Source: Erysipelothrix sp. UBA3377
GTDB lineage: Bacteria > Bacillota_I > Bacilli_A > Erysipelotrichales > Erysipelotrichaceae
DNA length: 7,486 bases
Reading direction: 5' to 3'
Assembly: GCA_002359085.1 (NCBI GenBank)
Contig: DEQB01000082.1
Span: 1 to 7,486 of the forward strand
The position numbers and the translations under genes were made by a program. The number at the start of each line of letters is the position of its first letter. Within the stretch, counting starts at the first letter, position 1. A model generated the notes under the pieces. The model saw nothing but the letters and a program-made list of their open reading frames with translations, was not told the DNA's origin and ran no database searches. This document shows, piece by piece, positions 1-6,451 of the stretch.

Positions 1-1
1 C

Positions 2-187
2 AAGATTATTGTATCTTCGGCTTTAATGGGGATTGCGATTATGATTCTGAAATCACTGCTCGCAAATGTGCTCTCAGACTTCAGAATGCTGGTACTATCC
101 GTCATTGTGGGTGTCGCGGTTTACTTTGCTTCCGTTATGTTCTTAAAAGTGGAACTTGTGTTATCAATCTTGAAACGAAAATCTTAA
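2..187 (+). CDS. C-terminal fragment of a multispanning membrane protein, probably MurJ/MviN/SpoVB-type flippase
   Basis: The 5' part lies outside the window. The reading frame is open from base 2 and ends at TAA 185-187, giving 61 residues. Two hydrophobic segments are visible: about residues 3-21, containing SSALMGIAIMILKSLL, and about 29-50, containing LVLSVIVGVAVYFASVMF. A short basic tail (LKRKS) follows. A penultimate helix starting with K-x-x-x-SS-x-x-MG, then a G-V-x-VYF helix and a short charged end, resembles the C-terminus of MurJ/MviN and related MATE-like polysaccharide flippases. MurJ moves lipid II across the membrane, which would fit the peptidoglycan cluster next door. With only two helices visible, other multispanning transporters cannot be excluded. 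A terminator follows directly, so this gene probably ends its own transcription unit. Confidence 0.5.
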   Translation, partial: KIIVSSALMGIAIMILKSLLANVLSDFRMLVLSVIVGVAVYFASVMFLKVELVLSILKRKS

Positions 188-218
188 TATTATATAAACT
201 GAGACCAAAAAGGGATTT

Positions 219-242
219 AAAGACCGATTTGGTCTTTTTTTT
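219..242 (+). terminator. Rho-independent terminator after the MurJ-like gene
   Basis: A perfect 7-bp stem, AAAGACC (219-225) with GGTCTTT (231-237), encloses the 5-nt loop GATTT, and the T run continues to 242. A competing 8-bp stem, AGACCAAA (202-209) with TTTGGTCT (228-235), uses the same 3' arm with an 18-nt loop. Both end at the same T tract. It lies 31 nt after the upstream stop codon and about 56 nt before the mraZ promoter, so it separates the two transcription units. Confidence 0.85.
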
Positions 243-297
243 ATTTCTTTTAAAACCGATAAATTTATTGCATATGGGTTCTTTTTTATATTGGATA

Positions 298-306
298 TGC
301 TATAAT
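298..306 (+). promoter_or_regulatory. Extended -10 promoter of the mraZ operon
   Basis: TGC-TATAAT is a consensus -10 hexamer (301-306) with the extended TGn motif (298-300). No good -35 is present: at 17-bp spacing the hexamer is GTTCTT (278-283). Sigma-A recognition would therefore rest mainly on the extended -10. The region upstream (about 241-270) is very A/T-rich. Transcription would start near 312-314, leaving a leader of about 40 nt before mraZ. Confidence 0.75.
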
Positions 307-344
307 TGTGGTACAAAGTGGTAGTTAGTGGTAGAAAGTGGTGA
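305..344 (+). promoter_or_regulatory. Four-box MraZ operator (10-bp direct repeats)
   Basis: Four tandem 10-bp units share a GTGG core in identical register: ATTGTGGTAC (305-314), AAAGTGGTAG (315-324), TTAGTGGTAG (325-334) and AAAGTGGTGA (335-344). In E. coli and mycoplasmas MraZ binds short G-rich direct repeats in its own promoter (AAAGTG-type boxes in mycoplasmas), so this is the expected operator. The array starts at the end of the -10, covers the predicted start site and runs into the mraZ ribosome binding site. That geometry would let bound protein block transcription initiation. The function is inferred from family knowledge; the repeats themselves are plain in the sequence. Confidence 0.85.
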
Positions 345-352
345 ATTTAAAG

Positions 353-781
353 ATGTTCATGGGAGAATACCAACACAATTTAGACACAAAAGGTCGCATT
401 ATTATTCCTGCGAAGTTTCGTGATGAATTGGGAGATACAATGGTTGTCACGCGTTGGTTGGATGGATGTCTTGCGATTTATACCATGGAACAATGGCAAT
501 CACTATACGAAAAACTACAAACCTTGCCTTCTACTAAAAGAGAAGCACGACGCTTCACCCATATGATTATGGCAAAAGCATCGGAGTGTACCTTAGATAC
601 ACAGGGTAGAATCAGACTACCACAACCCTTAATTCAGGAAGCAAGTTTAGAAAAAGCGTGTGTCGTGATAGGGGTCAGTGATCATGTAGAGATATGGGAT
701 CAAGAGAAATGGAATGAATACTACGAAGTTGCGAGCGAAAGTTTTGAAGATATTGCTGAAAGTCTTACGGAGTTCTTCTAA
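353..781 (+). CDS. mraZ: MraZ, transcriptional regulator of the dcw operon
   Basis: A 142-residue DNA-binding protein with two SpoVT/AbrB-like half-domains. It carries the paired D-x-x-x-R signatures LDTKGR (D11, R15) and LDTQGR (D82, R86), plus the hallmark N-terminus MFMGEYQHNLDTKGR and the segment VTRWLDGCLAIY. MraZ forms ring-shaped oligomers that bind repeats in its own promoter. The four boxes just upstream fit autoregulation. I chose ATG 353 because MFMGEYQH is the usual family start and GGTGA (340-344) lies 8 nt before it. The in-frame GTG at 338 would add five residues from inside the operator and lacks its own ribosome site. The length matches the family (about 143). The stop overlaps the rsmH start by 1 nt (TAATG), suggesting coupled translation. 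Confidence 0.95.
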   Translation: MFMGEYQHNLDTKGRIIIPAKFRDELGDTMVVTRWLDGCLAIYTMEQWQSLYEKLQTLPSTKREARRFTHMIMAKASECTLDTQGRIRLPQPLIQEASLEKACVVIGVSDHVEIWDQEKWNEYYEVASESFEDIAESLTEFF

Positions 782-1692
782 TGCATATTTCAGTACTATA
801 TGAAGCTTCAATAGAAGCACTCAACATTAAAAAAGATGGTATCTACATTGACGCAACTTTGGGTAGAGCAGGCCATACACAAGCTATTTTAGAAAAATTA
901 ACAACAGGAAAACTGATTGGATTTGACAAGGACATTGAAGCCATTGAATATGCGAAATCAATTTTAGATGAAGATAAAGCCATTTTGATTCATGATAGTT
1001 TCGCGAATATCGAGAGAGTATTGGATGATTTAGGGATTGAATCCGTAGATGGTGTGTTATTTGACCTGGGGGTATCAAGTCCTCAATTCGATACACAAGA
1101 TAGGGGATTTAGTTATAGATTTGATTCAAAACTTGATATGAGGATGGATCAAACACAAGCATTCTCCGCATTTGATGTGGTGAACACATATGAACAAGAT
1201 AAATTAGAATACATATTGAAAGTATACTCGGATGAACGTTATGCAAAAGGGATTGTGCGTGAGATTATCGCCGCAAGACCGATCAACACTACCTTTGAAT
1301 TGGTAGACTGCATCAAGAAAGCCTATCCCAATTATGCGTTGAGAAAAGGCCATCCCGCAAAGAAGACATTCCAAGCCATTAGGATGGAAGTCAACAATGA
1401 ATTAAAAGATATTGAAAATGCATTGGCATCTGCTATCAAGCGCCTTAAAGTTACAGGTAGATTGGCTGTGATTACATTCCACAGTGTTGAGGATCGGTTG
1501 GTTAAAAATATCATGAACGATGTCGCAACCCCTGAGAAGGTTGATCCAAGAATTCCAATTCCCATTGAAAAGGAAATTAACTTTAAATGGATCCACAAGG
1601 CACTTAAGCCAACGGAAACAGAAATTGAAACGAATAATCGCGCGCATAGCGCCATACTTAGATGTATAGAGAGGACGGATGAAGATGGCTAA
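781..1692 (+). CDS. rsmH: RsmH (MraW), 16S rRNA C1402 N4-methyltransferase
   Basis: A 303-residue SAM-dependent methyltransferase, near the usual family length. RsmH adds the N4 methyl group to C1402 in the decoding centre of the 30S subunit. Visible motifs in order: SAM motif I, DATLGRAGHT (24-33); the acidic ribose-binding strand end GFDKD (47-51); FDLGVSSPQFD (94-104); RGFSYRF..LDMRMD (109-123); HPAKKTFQAIRMEVNNEL (191-208); FHSVEDRLVK (233-242); and the C-terminal NNRAHSAILR (285-294). The usual GEER segment reads SDERYAKGI here, a mild deviation. ATG 781 overlaps the mraZ stop, with GGAG (769-772) 8 nt upstream. The 3' end overlaps ftsL by 8 nt. All catalytic and binding motifs look intact. 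Confidence 0.97.
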   Translation: MHISVLYEASIEALNIKKDGIYIDATLGRAGHTQAILEKLTTGKLIGFDKDIEAIEYAKSILDEDKAILIHDSFANIERVLDDLGIESVDGVLFDLGVSSPQFDTQDRGFSYRFDSKLDMRMDQTQAFSAFDVVNTYEQDKLEYILKVYSDERYAKGIVREIIAARPINTTFELVDCIKKAYPNYALRKGHPAKKTFQAIRMEVNNELKDIENALASAIKRLKVTGRLAVITFHSVEDRLVKNIMNDVATPEKVDPRIPIPIEKEINFKWIHKALKPTETEIETNNRAHSAILRCIERTDEDG

Positions 1693-1990
1693 AATTGTTA
1701 AAAAGAGAACCATAAGAAAAGTGAATTGGTCAGGTGTTGCTCAATTGTTTTTAGCACTCACAGTTGTATTCTGGTTTGTTTCAGCAGTATTCGTTCGTTC
1801 AGACAATGCTAAGTTAGCGCGTGAAATTGAAAGAACAGAGATTAAAATTGCTGAAGTGAAACGTACAAACGAAGAAGTATTACGTGAAGTAAATGCTTTG
1901 GGTGACTATGCAAATATTGTTGAAAAAGCAGAAGCGGCAGGATTGCAACACTACACAGACAATAGTGTCTTTGTAAAATTGGGTGATTAG
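1685..1990 (+). CDS. ftsL: FtsL-like cell division protein
   Basis: A small bitopic membrane protein of 101 residues. It has a basic cytoplasmic tail (MAKIVKKRTIRK), one transmembrane helix at about residues 16-38 and a charged heptad-like stretch at about 40-72 (LAREIERTEIKIAEVKRTN) that should form a coiled coil. A short extracellular end (AAGLQHYTDNSVFVKLG) recalls the FtsL/DivIC family. FtsL pairs with DivIC and DivIB and helps recruit and activate septal peptidoglycan synthesis. Sequence conservation in this family is poor, so the call rests on size, topology and position between rsmH and the septal PBP gene. ATG 1685 sits 10 nt after GAGG (1671-1674). An in-frame ATG at 1679 is only 4 nt from that site and would add two residues; it cannot be ruled out. 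Confidence 0.88.
   Translation: MAKIVKKRTIRKVNWSGVAQLFLALTVVFWFVSAVFVRSDNAKLAREIERTEIKIAEVKRTNEEVLREVNALGDYANIVEKAEAAGLQHYTDNSVFVKLGD
1981..1986 (+). promoter_or_regulatory. Ribosome binding site that supports the pbpB GTG start
   Basis: GGGTGA lies inside the last codons of ftsL and 6 nt before GTG 1993. No ATG start is available in this frame near the N-terminal membrane helix. The site supports GTG as the true start and suggests that pbpB translation depends on ribosomes finishing ftsL, since the two genes are 2 nt apart. Confidence 0.6.
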
Positions 1991-1992
1991 TT

Positions 1993-4155
1993 GTGAAGAA
2001 GCACCAAAACAGACGCATATTTTATTTATTTACATTGATAATGATCATTTTTTCCGTGCTCATCGTCAATGTTTTTGTTGTTTCTGTATTGGGGTATCAC
2101 GTCAATTCTAAGACAGACATTAAAGAAGTGGTTGAAGGGATCCATACGGTCTATGAACCTGTGTATGCTAAGCGTGGTAATATTCTGGATATTAACGATA
2201 ATGTTTTGGTAGAAGATGCAGAAGCCTATACGCTTTACGCTTATATTGCAGATGATCGATTTGGGATTAATAACGTTCCAGCCTATGTTACCGATAAAGA
2301 AGCAGCTGCTACCACTATCGCAAAAGTATTGGATGCACCGTATTCAGAAATTTTAGAGTACTTAAATATGGATGCCAAACAAGTTGAATTTGGAAGTTAT
2401 GGAAAATATATTTCAGCCTCCCAAAAAAGAGAACTTGAAGCTTCGGATATCACAGGGTTGGGTTATACACCCGCAGTGAAAAGAGATTACTACTCCAGTC
2501 GGTTTGCGACCACATTGCTTGGTATGACACGTTTTGATGAAGAAACGAAACTACAAGAGGGTATCATGGGTATTGAACAATATTATAATGATGTACTAAG
2601 TGGCACCAATGGTGAATCCGTGTACCGACAAGATAGCAGTCAATATCGTTTTGATACCATTGATTCTCTATCATATGAAGCGAAGAATGGTAAAAACATT
2701 CGTTTAACAGTAGATAAAATCATTCAGTCTTCATTAGACAATGCTTTAAATAACTTCTTAACTTCAGAAGAAATAAATGCTGACGAAGCATGGGGTGCCG
2801 TTGTAAATCTTAAAACGGGTGCAATATTGGCAATCAGTGATGCACCATCCTTTGATGTAGAAGATGAAAATACACTCTACTTAAACAGAGCTACAGAATA
2901 TGAATATGAGCCGGGTTCAACCATGAAGACGATTACGTATGCGATTGGGTTGAATGAAGGTGCCATGACACCGGATGATCTATTTGATGGGAAGCCATTT
3001 TATTTAAGAACGGATCCTGAAACAGGTGCGCTCTCTCGCGCACCATCTCCAGGTCCTTATACGGTAACCATTAACAATCCAAGTCAGGAAGTATATCCAA
3101 TCATTACGTTTAAGGAAGGACTACAACGTTCATCAAACGTTATGATTGCTGAACTTTTAACCAATCGTTTGAGTACAAACGTTTATAATGATTATTTACA
3201 TAAATTAGGATTCTTTGAAGAAGTTGGGATCGGACGCATTCCAGAAGCCGATGGTGTAGAACTATGGAACTATCATCATGAGGTGATTACAACGGGTTAT
3301 GGTCAGGGTTCAATGGTCACGATGTTACAGTTGATTCAAGCCCATACTGCCGTCTTTGGGGATGGTGCCGTCACAAAACCATACATTGTGGATTCAGTCA
3401 TTGATACTGAAACAGGCAATTTGGAATATCAAGCGAGTGTTCAAAAAGGTGAACAATTGTTTGATGAAGAAACCGTCCAATCAGTAAGAGATGCGCTGTA
3501 TGGTAACGTATATGTTACAAGATTTGGGAACCAACGTTATGCCATGGAAGAAGTGAACATGATGGCGAAAAGTGGGACTGCTGAAATCGTAATTGATGGT
3601 CAGTACTCCAATCGAAAATATATTTATTCTGCTGTATTGGCTTTTCCGTATGAAGATCCAGAATATATTGTATACTATGCATATAAAGCGAATGCAGGCC
3701 ATCGTCTTGGGGCTGCATCAACTGAAATTAAAAACGTAATTAAGACAGTAATTACAACGTATCCTTTGGATACCATGGTTGACAATGAAACAGACAGTGT
3801 TGTGCACCAAGGAGAAATCGGAAACTATGTGAATAAATCAGTGAAAGATGCTGTTGCGGATTTAAAAGAACAAGGGTATGATGTGGTAGTCATTGGTGAT
3901 GGCAAGACTGTATTGAATCAATATCCACAAAAAGGAACGTCGCTATTAAACAATGAACGTGTATTATTATTATCAAAAATAGAAAACATGAAAGTACCAA
4001 ACATGTCAAAGTGGTCTCTTAAAGAAGTGAATGCTTGGGCTAACTTTGCGAATATAGAAATTGTCATGAAGGGCAGCGGATTTGTTAAAGCACAATCCAT
4101 CGCCCCCAATACAACAGTTACAGATGGTATGGTACTCACCGTTGAGTTAGAATAG
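1993..4155 (+). CDS. pbpB: Class B penicillin-binding protein with two PASTA domains (PBP2B/PBP2x-like septal transpeptidase)
   Basis: A 720-residue D,D-transpeptidase that cross-links septal peptidoglycan outside the cell and is the target of beta-lactams. A short basic N-terminus and one transmembrane anchor (about 9-35) come first. The PBP dimerisation region follows, with its RGNILDINDNVL signature (61-72). The transpeptidase domain runs from about 235 to 590 and has S309-TMK (nucleophile and lysine), SSN (380-382), YGQGS (436-440) and K526-SGTAE. Two PASTA domains end the protein, at about 606-663 and 664-720. This layout matches PBP2x of streptococci, PBP1 of Staphylococcus aureus and PbpB of Bacillus. 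All three catalytic motifs are intact. The start is GTG. The position between ftsL and mraY is classic; no second (spoVD-type) paralogue follows. Confidence 0.96.
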   Translation: MKKHQNRRIFYLFTLIMIIFSVLIVNVFVVSVLGYHVNSKTDIKEVVEGIHTVYEPVYAKRGNILDINDNVLVEDAEAYTLYAYIADDRFGINNVPAYVTDKEAAATTIAKVLDAPYSEILEYLNMDAKQVEFGSYGKYISASQKRELEASDITGLGYTPAVKRDYYSSRFATTLLGMTRFDEETKLQEGIMGIEQYYNDVLSGTNGESVYRQDSSQYRFDTIDSLSYEAKNGKNIRLTVDKIIQSSLDNALNNFLTSEEINADEAWGAVVNLKTGAILAISDAPSFDVEDENTLYLNRATEYEYEPGSTMKTITYAIGLNEGAMTPDDLFDGKPFYLRTDPETGALSRAPSPGPYTVTINNPSQEVYPIITFKEGLQRSSNVMIAELLTNRLSTNVYNDYLHKLGFFEEVGIGRIPEADGVELWNYHHEVITTGYGQGSMVTMLQLIQAHTAVFGDGAVTKPYIVDSVIDTETGNLEYQASVQKGEQLFDEETVQSVRDALYGNVYVTRFGNQRYAMEEVNMMAKSGTAEIVIDGQYSNRKYIYSAVLAFPYEDPEYIVYYAYKANAGHRLGAASTEIKNVIKTVITTYPLDTMVDNETDSVVHQGEIGNYVNKSVKDAVADLKEQGYDVVVIGDGKTVLNQYPQKGTSLLNNERVLLLSKIENMKVPNMSKWSLKEVNAWANFANIEIVMKGSGFVKAQSIAPNTTVTDGMVLTVELE

Positions 4156-4166
4156 GAAGTATAATT

Positions 4167-5123
4167 ATGATATTAGGATTTATAGCATTAATGATTACAT
4201 TTACATTGTCGTTTTTAATCTACCCACGCTTTATTGCGTATTTAAAAGCGACGACTGCCCAACAAGAAGTCAGTGAATATGCTTTGGATGAATTTAAGGA
4301 AAAAGAAAAAACCGTTACATTTGGCGGTGTGATTTTTGTGGTCATGCCCATCTTGGTCGTGTTCACACTTTTCTTATTGAAACTAAACATGAAACTCATC
4401 TTACTAATTTTAGTATTCGCATCTTATGGCCTTTTGGGTTTTTTGGATGATTACAAAATTATTAAAGAAGGAAAAAATGATGGTTTGAGTGCGAAAACCA
4501 AGCTGTTAATTCAGTTCGTGATTGCAGCTGCATTTTATCTTATTTACATAAATATCGGTGGTAACAATACAATCAACATTCCAATTGTTAATGTGACTTT
4601 AAATTTGGGTTATTTTTACTTTCCATTTGTTGTCTTTATGTTTGCGGCATATTCTAATGCCTTTAATCTCACAGATGGTATGGATGGACTTGCAGGTGGA
4701 ACCAGTATTTTAGCGTTTATTCCATTTGTAATTTTCGCATACCAAAGCCAAATGGAACTCTTTGTATTCCTATTGGCAGTGATTGGTGGTTTGTTGGCGT
4801 TTCTGATCTACAACTACAGTCCTGCAAAAATATTCATGGGTGATGTTGGTTCATTGGCATTGGGCGCGTTATTTGCGGTCTCGAGTGTCTATTTAAACAT
4901 GGAAGTGTTGTCCCTTATCATTGGGGGTGTCTTTGTTTATGAAACAGTTACAGTTGTGATTCAACAGGTTTATTTTAGATTTACTAGAAAAAGAATTTTT
5001 AGATATACGCCCATTCACTATAGTTTTACCATGAGAGGGTGGGAAGAAATAACTGTTGTTCATTTCTTTTGGATTCTTGGATTGGTTTGTGCTGTAGTGG
5101 GCTTGTGGATAGGATTGATATAA
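4167..5123 (+). CDS. mraY: MraY, phospho-MurNAc-pentapeptide translocase (divergent form)
   Basis: A 318-residue polytopic membrane enzyme that transfers phospho-MurNAc-pentapeptide from UDP to undecaprenyl phosphate, giving lipid I on the cytoplasmic face. About ten hydrophobic segments are visible. Recognised motifs: FLDDYK (D94, D95), SNAFNLTDGMDGLAGG (163-178), KIFMGDVGSLALG (D226) and TPIH (H284) followed by RGWEE..VV.FFW. Two regions diverge. The usual HHH motif reads H284-Y285-S286, and the first cytoplasmic motif, normally close to GTPTMGG, reads EKEKTVTFGG (45-54). The conserved aspartates are intact, so an active enzyme is likely. GGAAGT (4155-4160) lies 6 nt before ATG 4167 and overlaps the last base of the pbpB stop. 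The gene ends on a 1-nt TAATG overlap with murD. A related GT4 enzyme (WecA/TagO type) is less likely given the context and the NAFNLTDGMDGL motif. Confidence 0.93.
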   Translation: MILGFIALMITFTLSFLIYPRFIAYLKATTAQQEVSEYALDEFKEKEKTVTFGGVIFVVMPILVVFTLFLLKLNMKLILLILVFASYGLLGFLDDYKIIKEGKNDGLSAKTKLLIQFVIAAAFYLIYINIGGNNTINIPIVNVTLNLGYFYFPFVVFMFAAYSNAFNLTDGMDGLAGGTSILAFIPFVIFAYQSQMELFVFLLAVIGGLLAFLIYNYSPAKIFMGDVGSLALGALFAVSSVYLNMEVLSLIIGGVFVYETVTVVIQQVYFRFTRKRIFRYTPIHYSFTMRGWEEITVVHFFWILGLVCAVVGLWIGLI

Positions 5124-6397
5124 TGAAAGCCTTAATTATTGGGGGCGCACGTAGCGGTTATGGTGTGGCACGGTTACTTCGTAGTATGCAATACGAAGTC
5201 TATTTGGTCAGTCGTGATGATTTTGAGAAACGATTTGAGCTAGAGAATCGTGGCGTGATTGTATCTTTAAATGATCAAGATACAGATGCTTATGATGATG
5301 TAGATTTGGTTGTGAAAAATCCAGGAATTCCAAATTCTCATCCATTGGTCAGTCGTTTTGATCATGTGATCAATGAAATTGAAATCGCAACACAGTTTCA
5401 TACCAACGGACATTATTATGCGATATCTGGAACCAATGGAAAAACTACAACCACAACCTTACTCTATGAAATGTTACTCCGTAAAGACGAAAGTGCTGTT
5501 TTAGCAGGGAATGTAGGGATATCCTTAAGTGAGAAAGTGGATGAAATTGGGAATGCTGATGTGGATGTTGCGCTTGAGATTTCCGCCTTTCAAATTGAAG
5601 GAACACCCAACTTTAAACCAGATGTATATGCGTTGTTAAATTTAACACCAGATCATTTGGATAGATTTGACTCAGAGTATGATTACTATCAAGCTAAACT
5701 CGCTTTAATCCCAAACAGTAAAGTCTTTATCCGTAATATTGATGATCAGAATATCGTAAAGTTGACTGCTAAGACTGAAAACACTTTGGATGTCTCACTT
5801 GAACAACAAGCAGATATTACAGTAACTGATGGTTGGGCAATGTATAAGGACATAAAACTATTTGACGTAGCTGATTTAAAAGTGGTCGGTAGACACAATG
5901 TATTCAATGCATTGGTAGCTGGGACAATCGCATACATGGCGGGTGTAGCAATCGTTGAGATTCAGGCTGTCATTCAAAACTTTAGCGGTGTCAATCACCG
6001 TATAGAGTATGTGGATACCCTTAATGGTGTACAGTTTTATAATGACTCTAAAGCTACCAATCCAGAGAGTACCGAAAAAGCGTTGAAAGCATTTGATGGG
6101 AATATTATTTTGTTGGCAGGGGGGTATGACAAACACATTTCATTTGATTTGTTACAATCTTATAACGACAAAATTAAAAAAGCATTCTTATTTGGTGAAA
6201 GTAAAGTTGCGCTTTCTAAAGTGTTTGATAATTATGATATGGTTCAAGACATGGCGTCTGCATTTCATAAAGCACTTAAAATTGCGAAGCCGGGCGATAT
6301 CGTACTTTTATCTCCAGCATGCGCTTCTTATGATCAGTTTGAGAACTTTGAAGCACGCGGTGATTACTTCAAAAAAATGGTAAATGACTTAAAGTAG
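5123..6397 (+). CDS. murD: MurD, UDP-N-acetylmuramoyl-L-alanine:D-glutamate ligase
   Basis: A 424-residue cytoplasmic Mur ligase that adds D-glutamate to UDP-MurNAc-L-Ala using ATP. The N-terminal Rossmann-like domain starts MKALIIGGARSGYGVARLL and has VVKNPGIPNSHPLV (63-76). The central ATPase domain carries the P-loop SGTNGKTTTT (102-111), GNVG (129-132), EISAFQIE (152-159), NLTPDHLDRF (173-182), an AK dipeptide (K192) at the place of the carbamylated lysine, and GRHNVFNA (256-263). NHRIEYV (291-297) and DSKATN (308-313) follow. The C-terminal domain has LLAGGYDKH (330-338) and LLSPACASYDQFENFEARG (395-413). ATG 5123 is chosen: it fits the family start, overlaps the mraY stop by 1 nt and follows AGGA (5111-5114). 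An in-frame extension to 5039 would lie wholly inside mraY. SAFQ replaces the more usual SSFQ. Confidence 0.96.
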   Translation: MKALIIGGARSGYGVARLLRSMQYEVYLVSRDDFEKRFELENRGVIVSLNDQDTDAYDDVDLVVKNPGIPNSHPLVSRFDHVINEIEIATQFHTNGHYYAISGTNGKTTTTTLLYEMLLRKDESAVLAGNVGISLSEKVDEIGNADVDVALEISAFQIEGTPNFKPDVYALLNLTPDHLDRFDSEYDYYQAKLALIPNSKVFIRNIDDQNIVKLTAKTENTLDVSLEQQADITVTDGWAMYKDIKLFDVADLKVVGRHNVFNALVAGTIAYMAGVAIVEIQAVIQNFSGVNHRIEYVDTLNGVQFYNDSKATNPESTEKALKAFDGNIILLAGGYDKHISFDLLQSYNDKIKKAFLFGESKVALSKVFDNYDMVQDMASAFHKALKIAKPGDIVLLSPACASYDQFENFEARGDYFKKMVNDLK

Positions 6398-6414
6398 CAG
6401 AAGCTACTTTTTTT
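6391..6414 (+). terminator. Rho-independent terminator closing the dcw operon
   Basis: A perfect 8-bp stem, AAAGTAGC (6391-6398) with GCTACTTT (6403-6410), has a 4-nt AGAA loop, and the T run spans 6408-6414. The murD stop codon TAG (6395-6397) lies inside the 5' arm, so terminator and coding end overlap. The operon appears to end after murD. Confidence 0.9.
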
Positions 6415-6426
6415 ATTGATTTGTTT

Positions 6427-6435
6427 TGTTATAAT
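6427..6435 (+). promoter_or_regulatory. Extended -10 promoter of the comN-like/secF-like unit
   Basis: TGT-TATAAT gives a consensus -10 (6430-6435) with an extended TGn motif (6427-6429). The -35 position at 17-bp spacing falls in the terminator's 3' arm and T tract (CTTTTT), so there is no usable -35 match. A start about 7 nt downstream would fall near 6442, inside the Shine-Dalgarno AGAGGTG (6441-6447). The leader would then be only about 10 nt. No experimental support is visible. Confidence 0.6.
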
Positions 6436-6451
6436 ATTAAAGAGGTGCATT

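Noticed and set aside
338..352. GTG 338 as an upstream start for mraZ
   Set aside because: It would place the first codons inside the operator repeat and lacks its own ribosome site; ATG 353 gives the family N-terminus MFMGEYQH with GGTGA 8 nt upstream.
884..1713. Antisense open frames across rsmH (884-1096, 1332-1655, 1402-1713)
   Set aside because: They lie opposite a fully conserved gene, show no recognisable domain and look like reverse-strand shadows.
3481..4139. Antisense open frames across pbpB (3481-3702, 3515-3721, 3918-4139)
   Set aside because: They lie opposite the KSGTAE region and the PASTA domains, and their composition looks like random reverse translation.
2101..4155. Possible loss of activity in the class B PBP
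   Set aside because: S309-TMK, SSN and KSGTAE are all present in the right order and spacing, and both PASTA domains are complete.
5039..5122. N-terminal extension of murD into mraY
   Set aside because: The 28 added residues are a frame-shifted reading of the mraY C-terminus, while ATG 5123 matches the normal MurD start and has an RBS.
5746..6383. Antisense and second-frame open frames within murD (5746-5937, 5876-6136, 6093-6383)
   Set aside because: They overlap intact MurD motifs and show no protein-like features or ribosome sites.
6416..6451. TTG 6416 start for the ComN-like gene
   Set aside because: The extension covers the promoter and RBS; ATG 6452 follows AGAGGTG.
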